A stretch of 64,000 nucleotides of DNA from Sapria himalayana (taxonomy: Eukaryota; Streptophyta; Magnoliopsida; Malpighiales; Rafflesiaceae): assembly GCA_029783825.1 (NCBI GenBank), contig JAREIK010001468.1, positions 1,364,001-1,428,000 on the forward strand, read 5' to 3'. Shown in pieces: positions 1 to 11,400 of the stretch. How positions within the stretch are numbered: the first letter of the stretch is position 1; each line of letters opens with the position of its first letter. The position numbers and the translations under genes were made by a program. The notes under the pieces are model-generated. The model made no database searches and had not been told where the DNA came from. It saw only the letters and a list, made by a program, of their open reading frames with translations.

Positions 1-3000
1 GACGAGGGCATCCATTTTGGCATGGCAGAAGGGAAAAGGTTTCAAGATTCTTCTGATGCAATTGCTGTTCTCAAAGAGTCGTACAAACCACACAGCGATC
101 GCAAGGCCCAGAGGATGTCTGCTTTCTGCGAGTTACAGAAGGCAGGAGAATACTATGCCATTGGCGATTTCGCTGGTGCAAAAGTTCTCCTTGACAGCGT
201 TGCAGGCCTCTACAGAAGAGAAGGATGGGTTTCATTGTTGTGGGAGGTGCTGGGGTATCTGCGACAGTGCTCAAGGAAAAATGATCTCGTCAGAGAATAT
301 GTAGAGTACTCTCTTGAAATGGCTTCTCTGCCAATTTTGTCTAGCGACGATGGGCATGCAACTCTTCCTCGGAAGGAGAGCATCCACAAGGAGATATTTC
401 AGCTTATCGGCGGAGGCGCGGCAGCATCCGGAGGTAATGCCGACCTGAGAATAAGAGGGGCCGATCCTTTGAGAATTGAAATTGATCTCTTCAGCCCCCT
501 TAGATTAGTACTCCACGTGTCAGCTGCTTTTCACGAACAGACAATTAAGCCCGGGGCACCCACTTTGGTCACGTTGTTGCTTGCGACGCGGCTGCCCCTC
601 GCCATTGATATCAGCCAGCTGGAGGTCAAGTTTAACCAGTCAGAGTGCAACTTTATCGTGTCCAGTTCACCAGGGCTCCCATCAGATGCCTCGTCTAATT
701 TGCCCGGGCGTAGCCGCGTCGAGAGTGTTCATTCTCTGACCCTGACCGCTAATCATCGGTTCCCGTTGACATATTCCATCAAGTCTGGTGAGTTTCGTCG
801 TTAATTATCATAATCAGATTTTATTGGGTAACAAATATTCTTTTCCAATTTTAATAATTTAATTATCATAATCAGATTTTATTGTTTCTTTTTTTTTAGG
901 TTGAGATTTTATCTATATATATTTTATTTTATATTTTATCTATATATATAGCTTAATGGGAGCTGATCTCAAGTAACTAAGATAAAGTTTAACTGATGAT
1001 GATGATAGATTAAGGTGATAGAGTGCTAATAGCTAATAAGGGGGTTTCGGGAGGAGGAAGGTGTTAGAGGGTTTAAATTTTTTTTACATTATTTTAAAAT
1101 ACAGAATTTTAAATTATTTTAAAATACAGTATTTTTAATTATTTTAAAATATCTTATATTTATAATTAATAATTTTTATTTTTAATTTTATTTTTTTTAT
1201 CATGACGTATCCTAGCCGTATCCGTATCCTAGTTTTTTAGAATTTGTCGTGTCCCTGTATCTTGCCGTATCGTATCCCCGTATCCGTGTCCGTGCAACAT
1301 AGTATATATATATAATTAAAAAATAATTAAAAAATAAAAAAATATATAATATATGTGTGTGTGTGTGTGTGTGTGATTGATTTATTCATGACCCTGATAG
1401 TCTAACTAGTGGAGATGTTAAAATATCGTTTCCCTTAGGGCGCGAGTTTGATCCTCATGGGTTAGAACTTTGGTAAATATAGAAGTGTACAACAAACATA
1501 AGGAATGTTTGTGTTATCGTTGTACAGAAAAAAGTGGGAAGCTGGAGTGTCTATGCGTGGTTGCAAAGCTGGGATCTCGTTTAGAAGTGGCATGCCGGCC
1601 CGCAATGGGCATTTCAATGGACGGCCTATCAATCAGCAGGTTTGAAAATCGCCTGGATTCTTCCCCATTTATTAGCAGTAAGCATCCAGCAGCTCTTGCG
1701 TTTTCTTGCGGGGCAGCAGCCCAGGTCGATGAGCCAGAACCGCAAGTGGATCTGGCAGTTGGTGGTGCCGGCGGGCCTGCGTTGGTGGGAGAGCACTTCA
1801 CCGTTCCGATCACGGTGGCTTCGACGGGCCAGGCCATCTTCTCCGGGGAGCTCAAGGTCAATCTGGTGGACGTGGGAGGAGACGAGCCATTCAGCATGAG
1901 CGAGGTCGAGCTGGTCTCCATCGGTGGCCACCACGCCGAGCTGATGGGCATGGCTCTGGAGAGAGAAGGAGGCGAGCCCGAGGAAGAAAACGCTGTTACG
2001 GTCGTCAAAATTCAAGCCTCTTCTGGGTTGGCTTCTGTTCCTGTGCTGCTAGAGGGGGAGGCGTTCTCTTGCGCACTCAAAATCAAGTTTTTTGAACCCA
2101 AACCCATTCTTCTGTTAGTAACGCTGGGCTATTTTTTAGGTGCCAATGAGCTCGACTCACCAAAAGTTCACATCCACAAGAGCCTGCAAATTGAAAGCCA
2201 GGAACCCATGCTGGTTAGCCACCACTTCACCTCCCTGTTTCGCGTGCACCCCCTGCTGGTTTCAGGCACCAGACTCGACCCCGACACCAACCAGATGGTG
2301 TCGTCGTTGCCCCTGCACGGGCCAGCCATGGTGATTGTGAGCGCGAGAAACTGCTGCAAGGCGCCATTGCAGGTGCAGAGCATCTCTGTCGAAGAAGATG
2401 ATGGCTGCGTAAGGTCTGCCATGGTTCAGCAGCACCTTGGCGGAGGTGGAGACTCATCTTCATGCTCTTCTTCGTGGCTCAACAGCAGGACTCTTGCGCC
2501 AGGCGAAGAGATGAAGAAGGCCTTCACCATTGTTCCTGATCTGGAGTCCCGTAGGGTGAGGTTGGGATCCGTGCGCCTGAGATGGAAGAGAGTGTCTGAG
2601 CCTGGAGACGATGGGTGGATTGTGAGCGACCATAGGGTTCCTGAGGTGAGAGTGGAGGTGCCGCCGCTGGTGGTGTGCTTGGACTGCCCTCCTTATGCGG
2701 TTCTGGGCGATGCCTTTGCTTTCTCTGTTGAAATTAAGAACTTAACTAAACTGCTTCAGCAGGTGACCTTTGCCTTGGGTGATGCGCAGAGTTTTGTTGT
2801 TTCTGGCTCCCCCAGCGGCACTGTTCTTGTCCCGCCAGGGTCCAAGCACGTGCTCGTTTACCAGGCTGTCCCTCTTGCCTCTGGGTTCCAACTGTTGCCC
2901 CAAGTAGCCATCACTTGTGCCAGATATTCTGCTAGGATCGAGCCTTCTCTCCAAGCTTCTACCATTTTCGTGTTTCCCTCAGAGCCTAATCTGCAAGCTA

Positions 3001-3005
3001 GGTGA
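1..3005 (+). CDS. TRAPPC11: TRAPPC11-like trafficking protein particle complex subunit, 3' part (5' truncated by window)
   Basis: Subunit of the TRAPP tethering complex, which activates Rab GTPases in ER-Golgi and autophagy traffic. I read two exons, 1..787 and 1528..3005. Exon one is open to the window edge, so upstream exons lie outside; it carries the end of the foie-gras/alpha-solenoid region, including LLDSVAGLYRREGW. It ends in phase 1 at TCTG|GTGAGT. The next exon starts after TTGTACAG at 1528, which restores frame. It holds the C-terminal gryzun-type beta-sandwich region, with VDEPEPQVDLAVG, KVHIHKSLQIES and FVFPSEP, which match plant TRAPPC11 proteins as I remember them. The stop TGA at 3003-3005 overlaps a strong donor (G|GTGAGT at 3001/3002), so a short further exon is possible. 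The 740-base intron holds AT-rich repeat sequence. Identification is confident; the exact C terminus is not. Confidence 0.9.
788..1527 (+). other. TRAPPC11 intron with AT-rich and repeat sequence
   Basis: Between the two exons I see A/T-rich sequence, a cluster of CCGTATCC-like short repeats at about 1205-1300 ending in GTGCAACATAG (a motif common in plant repeats), a (GT)n tract near 1353-1373, and at about 1395-1470 a SINE-like segment with GAGTTTGATCC, which resembles a pol III box B. No coding potential is evident. Confidence 0.6.
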
Positions 3006-3885
3006 GTTAGAAGCAAAAAATGGATGTTTTCTGACAAACGCTTGCCATTTCATTAGCAATAATTTTGTTCAATGACCTGAAAAATAAACACCCTTTTCAT
3101 TTTTTATCATCATGGGCGTTCTTACTACATCTTGGGTGCACTTCACACACACACATATATACACACTATATATATGCGTATATACATACATACATGTATA
3201 CACACACACACACAAACACACACACATATATATACATTCATACATATATATATATATTCATACATATATATATACATAACACACACATGTAGCATTGAAA
3301 AATTCATTTAAATTACACAATTTACATGCAATTAAAAAGAAAAGTGGATGTTGTTTAATGGGTAAGAATGAACTCAAGAAAATAATCAGCCTTTGAATAG
3401 GTGCAGTCATGGAGAGCGTGGAGCAAATTTAGGGCATTGATATATGTTGTTATATGCACACATTGTGTATGCATATCGACGGGCACATATGTGTGCAAGT
3501 AGTTACAATAACGCATTTAATGGACATAAATTGCGGGCAAGCAGCCACTGAATCTGCAAGATGGATCTGTCTGTGTCCGACGACCATGGGTTTCCCTTCT
3601 TTTTAAAGATTGTCCGGAGCAGGCAACGAGGGATGGGCACGGATCTGCTGCCCCAGTCTGTGACAATCGAGGCCGAAGGGATCATCATCTGCGCTGCCAC
3701 AGCGAGAGGAACTTATCGATGTGCCAGAAGTAGCAATTTGATCGTGAGCTCGAGCGCAACTGATGCGCCGGTCGAATGGTGAACGTGTGGACAGGGTCAC
3801 GAGGGAAAATTGGTCCTGTTCGTTCGTCTGAGTTTGTCGATCAGAGGAGGCAGGTGAAATCTAAGGCAGCCGGAATAGAAGAAGA
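3006..3885. other. Intergenic spacer between TRAPPC11 and the MCU gene
   Basis: 3140-3290 is an imperfect AC/AT microsatellite. From about 3540 base composition becomes more balanced up to the MCU start; this is most likely the MCU promoter and 5' leader. A small open frame at 3561-3782 matches nothing I recognise and has no visible splice partner. Confidence 0.55.
3140..3290. repeat. AC/AT composite microsatellite
   Basis: Runs of CA and TA dinucleotides with ACATAT interruptions over about 150 bases. The open frame across it is a translation of the repeat (Tyr/Thr/His/Ile only). Confidence 0.85.
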
Positions 3886-5117
3886 ATGCGGTGGGGCAGC
3901 GTGCTGAAGCGATGCTTCTCATCGGCAATTGCAACAGCTGGGAGAGGAGGTAGGGGAACAGCGCCGATAGTGTGGTTCCGGCCAGCGTTAAGCTTTGCAT
4001 CATCTGCGACGGAGGGAAACGCAAGCTCGACGATGATGAGCGACTCCCATGGAGGAGGCATCGACGATCAGAACGTCACCTGCGACGAGGTAAAAAGACT
4101 GATGAGGCTGGTAAATTTGGAGTCCCTGAAGAAGAAACTGGGCGTGGGCGGCCAGGAAGTTATCCCTTATTCAGACCTGCTTCGTGCCTGTCAATCCATG
4201 GGCGTTGCCAGATCTTACGAGGAGGCTGTTTCTTTATCCCGAGCCCTCGATGATGCCGGCGTCGTTCTTCTCTTCCGCAACATGGTCCATCTTCATCCTG
4301 ACAAGGTACTGCTTCATTCTGAAAATGGCAGCCCCTCGATTTGCTTCTTTAACGCTGCTACTGTTATCTTCGAAATAATCTCCTTTTTTCTTCTTCGCAT
4401 ATTTACATGGCCATTCTTACTGTAATTGCTAGATCATTTCACTTATTACTATCTCACTGTGACATCCTCCATTGTTTGTGCACCCATCATCACTGCGAAA
4501 CGAAATCCCTCATTCTTACTATCATCAGTACTTTATCTTCTTACCTTCGCCTTCCCCATTGATACAGCATTGTTACTGATAGTTTAGTTTCTGCATTTGG
4601 CATCATGGGGTGTGCTTGCTTGTAGGTGGCGGATCTGGTGAGAAGGGCGCTGCCGCCGGCCCTGACGCCAGAAGATGAACCCATGCGGGAGGAGCTGAAA
4701 GTGCTCGTGGAAGAAAAAGTAAAAATTGACATGCAGGCTCATAAACAGGTGAGGCGGGTGCTGTGGTGTGGGCTGGGGCTAGCCGTGCTGCAGGTTGGGT
4801 TGTTCTTCAGGCTAACATTCTGGGAGTTTTCGTGGGACATAATGGAACCAGTTGCGTTCTTCGTCACTGCCACAGGGATAGTGGTGGGCTATGCCTACTT
4901 TCTGTTCACAGCTAGAGATCCTTCCTACCAAGACTTGATGAAGAGGCTGTTTCTCTCGAGGCAGAAGAAGCTGTTCACAAGGCACAAATTTGATGTCGAG
5001 CGGTTCAGACAACTGCAAAAGAAATTCCAACAGCAGGCGCACAAGGCCACTACTTCTTCCATCAAGAATAAAGCAGGCTTTGATTTGGAGCTGGAAGATG
5101 AAGTACCAAAGCTTTGA
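3886..5117 (+). CDS. MCU: Mitochondrial calcium uniporter (MCU) family protein
   Basis: Pore-forming subunit of the calcium channel of the mitochondrial inner membrane. Two exons, 3886..4305 and 4626..5117, join in phase 0 (AAG|GTACTG ... TTGTAG|GTGGCG) to encode about 303 residues, close to plant MCU lengths. The N terminus ([13 protein letters not shown]) is Arg/Ser-rich and fits a mitochondrial leader. The acidic N-terminal domain and a coiled-coil stretch follow. Two hydrophobic helices (about residues 184-205 and 215-236) flank the selectivity motif WDIMEP at about 210-215, with the pore Asp and Glu present. A basic coiled-coil tail ([13 protein letters not shown]) follows. The signature WD-IMEP plus two membrane helices makes the family certain; which plant paralogue it is cannot be told. 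The gene is convergent with FHIT, with 64 bases between stop codons. Confidence 0.95.
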
Positions 5118-5181
5118 GTTGCTTACTAATTTCAAATCAGAAAACTGAAAATGGCTTGTTTGATCACTAATTAAGAGTTTT

Positions 5182-5477
5182 TCATGTACAAAACATGTTT
5201 CTGTAGAGCGATGCTTCCTGGGCCATCTCATCTAGCGTCCGATCCTTCCTTTCTCCGTCCAAATCTAGACTGTGCTTCAGTTCCTTCTCCTTCGAGTCTA
5301 TCTGTATGAAGAATTGTACGGAATTTGTATCAATCTCTGCTCTTGAAGTGGTATGTGGATGGTGTGCTTGCTACTTACTGCATTATAGATCTCATCATTC
5401 TTCTCAAAGTCTCCTCCTTTCCTCGGAAGGATGTGGATGTGCACGTGGGGTACTGTCTGCCCTGCTTCTGGTCCATC
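5182..5477 (-). CDS. FHIT: FHIT exons 4 and 5 (catalytic HIT motif and C terminus)
   Basis: Exon 4 (5379..5477, 33 codons) begins after TTCAG with GATGGACCA and holds the HVHIHIL histidine triad; it ends GCA|GTAAGT. Exon 5 (5182..5301, 40 codons including the stop) follows TTCATACAG and ends in TGA. Both are phase 0, and the intron between them is only 77 bases. The tail [15 protein letters not shown] resembles other plant FHIT proteins. Confidence 0.93.
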
Positions 5478-8400
5478 CTGAATTACCCATAAATAAGTAA
5501 TCAAACCCAAATTTCTACTCTGAATCATTTGGTTTGGTGCATTATAGATCGATATCGATTGCCACAATACCACCCACTTATGAGTTTGGTTCAAAGATCA
5601 AATCTAAAGATGATCGATATCGATTACCACAATCCCATCCGCTTGTGGGTTAGGTTCCAAGATAATGTTTAAGATGATCGATATCGATTGTCACAATCCC
5701 ATCCACTTGTGGGTTAGGTTCCAAGATAAAGTTTAAGATGATCGATATCGATTGTCGCAATCCCATCCACTTGCGGGTTTGGTTCAAAGATCAACTCTAA
5801 AGATGATCAATATTGATTACTATAAACCCATGCACTAGGGTGAAGTTATTTCAAAGATCAAATTTAAAGATGATCAATATGATTACCACAATCCCATCCA
5901 TTTATGAGTTGGTTCCAAAATAAAATTTCAAGATGATCGATATCGATTGCCACAATCCAACCCACTTGTGGGTTTGGTTCAAGGATGAGATTTTAAGATG
6001 ATCGGTATCGATTACCACAATCTCAACCATTAATGGGCTTGGTTCGAAGATCACATGTTAAGATGATCGATATCGATTGCCACAATCCCATCCACTTATG
6101 AGTTTGCTTCAGAAAACAAATTTCAAGACGATGGATATCAATTGGCACAAATTTATGTTGAGATGGTCACAACTTGGATAGCAAATCCTCTCCACAAGGA
6201 CATCACTGGCCTTTCAAACAAGGCTCAATGCACTCATGGGTTATTTCGATAACAAGTGACTTGGGAATGTGTTTAGTGGCATTGCTTGCCATGACTTATA
6301 TTAACTCTAAATTTGTGGTGGGATTTGGGATTACTTTAATTGTTGTGCTTGCTTTTTTATATATATTTATGTATTTGAAATACTAAATAAAAAGACAATC
6401 TCTTCTACATATTTTAAATAAGTGTTTTTTTCTACATTTATATGCAGTTACATATATTATATTATCTCATTCAAAAAAAGAATAGTAACTAGTTATTATT
6501 ATGAAATAGAACGACAACAGAACGAAATATATAGGAGAACAGAAGAGAAATTTATTATTCCTTCAAGTGTATTATGACTTATACAAAAACTTTCTATTTA
6601 TATGATTTAATACATGAATACGCATTAAATATACCAATAAATATATATTAATCCATGTCAATTAATACACATTAATTTATAAATAATAAGAGTCAAGAAA
6701 TTAATGAAGAGTTTATGGACATTCATAATATTGTTCATAATATTTCCTCTTAGATGTCTATGATACTGCATCATTAAAAAATTTACCATGAAAATTCAAT
6801 GAGACAAAATCATGATAAAGAAAAAAAGAGTACAGTATAAAAAATTTACTCTCCATCTTTTCAACATCAATTTAAATCTCCGAGTCTACGAATTCAATGT
6901 TATGAACTAGTCTTTCAAATGTTGCAGTAGGTAGAGCATTGGTGAATAAATCTGCTAGATTATTAATTGAATGAATTGATTAAATATTAATATCACCCTT
7001 CTTTTGTAGATAATGAGTGAAAAATAATTTTAATGATATATATTTTATTTTATTCTCATTAATGTATCCATTTTTTTAATTGAACAATACATGCAATATT
7101 ATCTTCATGCAAGATCGTCGTGACCTTGCTAAAAGACAAACTACATAACCCTCAAATATGATGTATTACAGATCTTAACCAAAAATATTCCCAACTTACT
7201 TCATGAATTGCTAAGATCTCTGCATGATTAGAAGATGTGACAGTAGTTGATTGTTTCGTTGGACATCATGAAATAGTTGTATCACTACATGTAAATAAAT
7301 AGCCCGCTTGTGATTGAGCATTATGAAGATCAGACATATATCTCGCATCTGCATAACTAATTAATTCTACTTTGGGTACATTGGGATAATATAAGTCCAT
7401 ATTCATTGTACCTCGAAGATACCTCATCATATGTTTTAACTCAATTCCAATATCTTCTTATTAGACAAGAACTATATATTGCTAACAAATTTATAAAAAA
7501 TGATATATCAGGTTGTGTATGATTTGCAAGATATATTAGTGCTCTAATAGCACTAAGATATGTTTTTCAAGATCAAGAAGCTCTTCATTATTCATTCGAA
7601 GTCGAAAAGGATCTTTATTTATATCTAATGATCTTATAACCATTGAAGTGCTCAATGGATGGACATTATCGATATAGAATCGTTTAAATACTTTCAATAT
7701 ATAAACTGATTGATGAAAACAAATTTCTTCTCTAAGTGTTCAATCATCAAAGCAAGGCAAAATTTTATTTTTTCGAGATTTTTCATCTCAAATTCTTTCT
7801 TTAAGTTGCATACTACTTTTGAAATCTCATTCATAGTTTCAATAATATTCAGAATCATCAACATAAATTACAATTATAACGAATTCAGATCCAGATCTCT
7901 TAATAAATACATATAGGCAAAGGAGATCATTCTTATACTTTTTTTTGAAATAAATATTCATTAAGACGATTATACCATATGCGCCCAGATTATTAGAACC
8001 CATATAGAGATCTGCATAATTTTATCGGGTAAAATTCTCGTCAACCTGAATTATGTATTGCATATAATTTTAATTCTTCTTGAATTTTCATGTAAATATT
8101 ACTATCAAGTGATCCATATAAATAAATCGTAACTATATTAATTAAACCCATATAGAGACTAATCACGCCTTATATTTAACAATTTTATTTGTCACATATC
8201 GTTTTCCCACAAATACTCATTTGTATCCTACAGGTTTGACACCATCAGGTGTATGTACAATAAGACCAAAAGCTTCAGTGTTTTGAAAGAAAATTTAATT
8301 CTGTTTCAATTGTATCTTTTCATTTTGGCCAATCATTTCTTTGTCTATATTCCTCGACAAACTTTGGCTTAAGGTCCTTATTATCATTAATAATGTTGAG

Positions 8401-11400
8401 TGCCACATTATAAGCAAATATATCAACGTCGATTTTATTCTAATTCCACATTTGGCCAGTTGTGAAATAATTTATCGAGATACCTTTATTATCACAAGTT
8501 TCAGATACCTAAATTTCTTCTGGAATTACAACTAGGAACTGTTCTAAAACCATCAATTCCTCAACTTGAACTTTTTTTTTCAAAAATTTTTATCTTTGGA
8601 ACCAACTGGTTGATCACGTTTCACTGATGCTTTAGGTTCATTAGTAATAAAATTTTCCTGTAGAGACATCAATTCTAATGGGAGCATTAGCAACTATTAT
8701 GTAAGATTAAGTTACTCTCTTCGGATTAGTAAATACATCTAGTAATTGATTTGTTAAATTTTGTAAATATATAATCTTTTAAACTTACAGTTCACATTCT
8801 TTTGTGCGAGGGTCAAGATGAGACAATAACAATTAATTTCAACTATTTATTTTCTTTCTTTAAAGTTAAAAAATTTAATTCATCAAAATGATAATCAGCA
8901 AAACGAGTCGTAAATAAATCTCTATTTGATTCTAAATATTTGATTATCAATGGAGATTCATATCCAATATGTATTCAAAATCTTTTTTGGGGATCCATCT
9001 TTGTGTATTGTGATGGAGCAATCAAAACATATACCACACACCAAAAAATCCTTAGATAGAAAATATTTAATTCTCGACCAAAAACTAATTGTAAAGAAGA
9101 GAACTCATGATAATTTGTTGGTCTAATACGAATCAGTACTACTGCATACAAAATAACATAGTCCCAAGCAAAATCTGAGAGTTTCATCCTCATTAGTAAT
9201 AGGCCTTTCAAACAATTGAAGACATTTAATAAATAATTCTACAAAACCATTTTATGTATGAACATATGTGACAGGATGTTCAATAATTATTCCTAATAGA
9301 CATACAAAAATCATTAAAAACTTGGGAAATAAATTATTTAACATTATTAAAACAAATTAACTCAATCAAATAATCTGGAAAATAAGCCTCTAACCATATT
9401 ATTTAAGCAAGCAATCTAGTAAATACTTGGTTAGGCATTGATAACAAACAAACATGTGGTTATCTCATTGACGCATCAATCAGAATCATAAAATATTAAA
9501 ATGATCCACAAGATGGATGAATAGGCCCACATATATTACCTTAGTATATATTATAAAAATGCAAAGGAGTCTATCCTTATTTTTATTGATGATGACCTTA
9601 TAATTAACTTCCCTTGAGAGCAAGCAACCCACTAGGGATTCATTAGACAAAAAAAATCTTTTGATTTTTCAGTGAATGCTCACTTGAATTTTTAATAATT
9701 CACTACATTATTATAGACCCATGATATCCCAATTGGTCATGCCAAATAATAAAATTATTTTTATCAGCAAGCTTCTGATTTACTATGACATGTGCCTCAA
9801 TTATGCTTATATTTGTGTAGTACAAACTAGAAAAAAAAATGAGTAATTTTTCTAATATATTTTTCTTACCCGATACAATATTGTAATATAAAAATACTCA
9901 GTGTTGTCTTTATTCGTAGTCCCAATATGATATCCATTTCATTGAATAACATTAAAACTTAATAAATATATAATAATATATCATTAATATGAATTTTTTG
10001 TTCCTCCGGATAATAATATATTAGCTCTTCCAGAGTCCTCAATCAATTTTGCACTATCTGATATTATATTTACATCTGATCCTTGCATTATTAAAAAGAA
10101 AGAGAATTTTTTATCCTTAAGAATAATATGTGTTAATGTACTATTTGCGAGACACATTATTATCACCGATTAAGAATTCCACCAGATGAGTTTCCATATT
10201 CTTTAATATACCTCTTAAAAATCCAACAGAGCTTAATGCTGATACCATATTATAAAATAGAATGACAAGAGAATGAGAAATATAGGAAAAATATAAAAGA
10301 TTTCTTATTTCTTCAAATATATTGCGACTCATACTAAGGCTCCCTATTTATAGGATTTAATACCTGAATACATATTAAATATATCAATAAATACATATTA
10401 ATCCATGCCAATTATTACACATTAATCTATGAATAATAAAAATTACAAGAATATCAATAATCAAAAAATTAATGGAGAATTTATGGACACCTATAATATT
10501 ATTCATAATAATTATGATCATATATTTGTATTACAACCCTACACAAAATTTTCAACCTATTATCATTTTCTTCCTTTATAGATAAACTATTTATGAACAT
10601 GGCTAAGATATATTCCATGAGCATGATATTAAAAATATATCATATCAATTACATTGATAATCTAATATAAAATATGAGAATTGTAAATTTGTATCAAAAA
10701 ATATTGAGTTAAAATATAATTATGACTTTTATGGGGTCTCCTTACAATATAGTATAATACAGGACAAACTTAAAAAACTTAAGTGTGATGTTTATTTACT
10801 TAAACACCCCTTTAAATTGCTAAATTCTCTACCAATACAAAATATTTTATATATATATATATATATATAAAACTAAGATAATAGTAGTATAATGTGTTGA
10901 TGCTTCTCATATAAGTAATATTTTATGTTCATTTTATTTATTGAGACTATTGAAAGATATTTAATGTTTATGAACAATACATAATTATTAGTTATGATAT
11001 TAAAAATTTTAAAATATATAAATATTATGTGAAACAATAAGTATTATTTTTGTCACATAATTTTATGTAAAAAAATAATAATATAATCTCTACAAGACAA
11101 GAAACTCATAAGAGTATCATCACAAAAACATATTTATTAAGATAAATATATAAAATTTTTAAAAATAAAACTAAATAATATGACTTAAAAAATATCTAAA
11201 ATCATACTTATACAAGATACTTAGGTACATAAAGAAGAAACTATAGGATACTTCAATTAAAAAAATATTTACATTAACAATTGTTATATATAGTTTATTT
11301 TAATAAACTGTTTTGTATAACCAAAATATTTTTTGTTTTAATATTTTATTAGTGTAGAAAATAAAATATTAAAAGGTTGGGAATGCAGTAATTGTAAAAT

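Larger units (their letters stand above)
6495..10510 (-). mobile_element. Degenerate Ty1/copia retrotransposon lacking gag, inside FHIT intron
   Basis: Direct repeats of about 250-260 bp at 6495-6742 and 10249-10510 are the LTRs. Next to the right one, on the minus strand, is TGGTATCAGCATTAAGC, an initiator-Met tRNA primer-binding site; next to the left one is a purine tract AAGAGGAAA. Minus-strand fragments appear in copia order: protease-like text near 10100-10160, integrase (for example [19 protein letters not shown] near 9100), reverse transcriptase near 7500-8300 and RNase H near 6900-7400. All are broken by stops and frameshifts. Only about 90 bases separate the primer site from the protease region, so gag has been lost. 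Confidence 0.85.

Noticed and set aside
3065..3292. 75-codon open frame
   Set aside because: Translation of an AC/AT microsatellite; composition only.
3561..3782. Open frame upstream of MCU in a GC-richer patch
   Set aside because: No recognisable similarity or splice partner; position fits the MCU leader or promoter.
5548..6185. Possible CRISPR-like array
   Set aside because: Whole 64-bp units repeat with no unique spacers, in a plant intron; this is a minisatellite.
6174..6386. Small frame with a hydrophobic C terminus
   Set aside because: Lies at the end of the minisatellite in an intron on the opposite strand; hydrophobicity follows from T-rich sequence.
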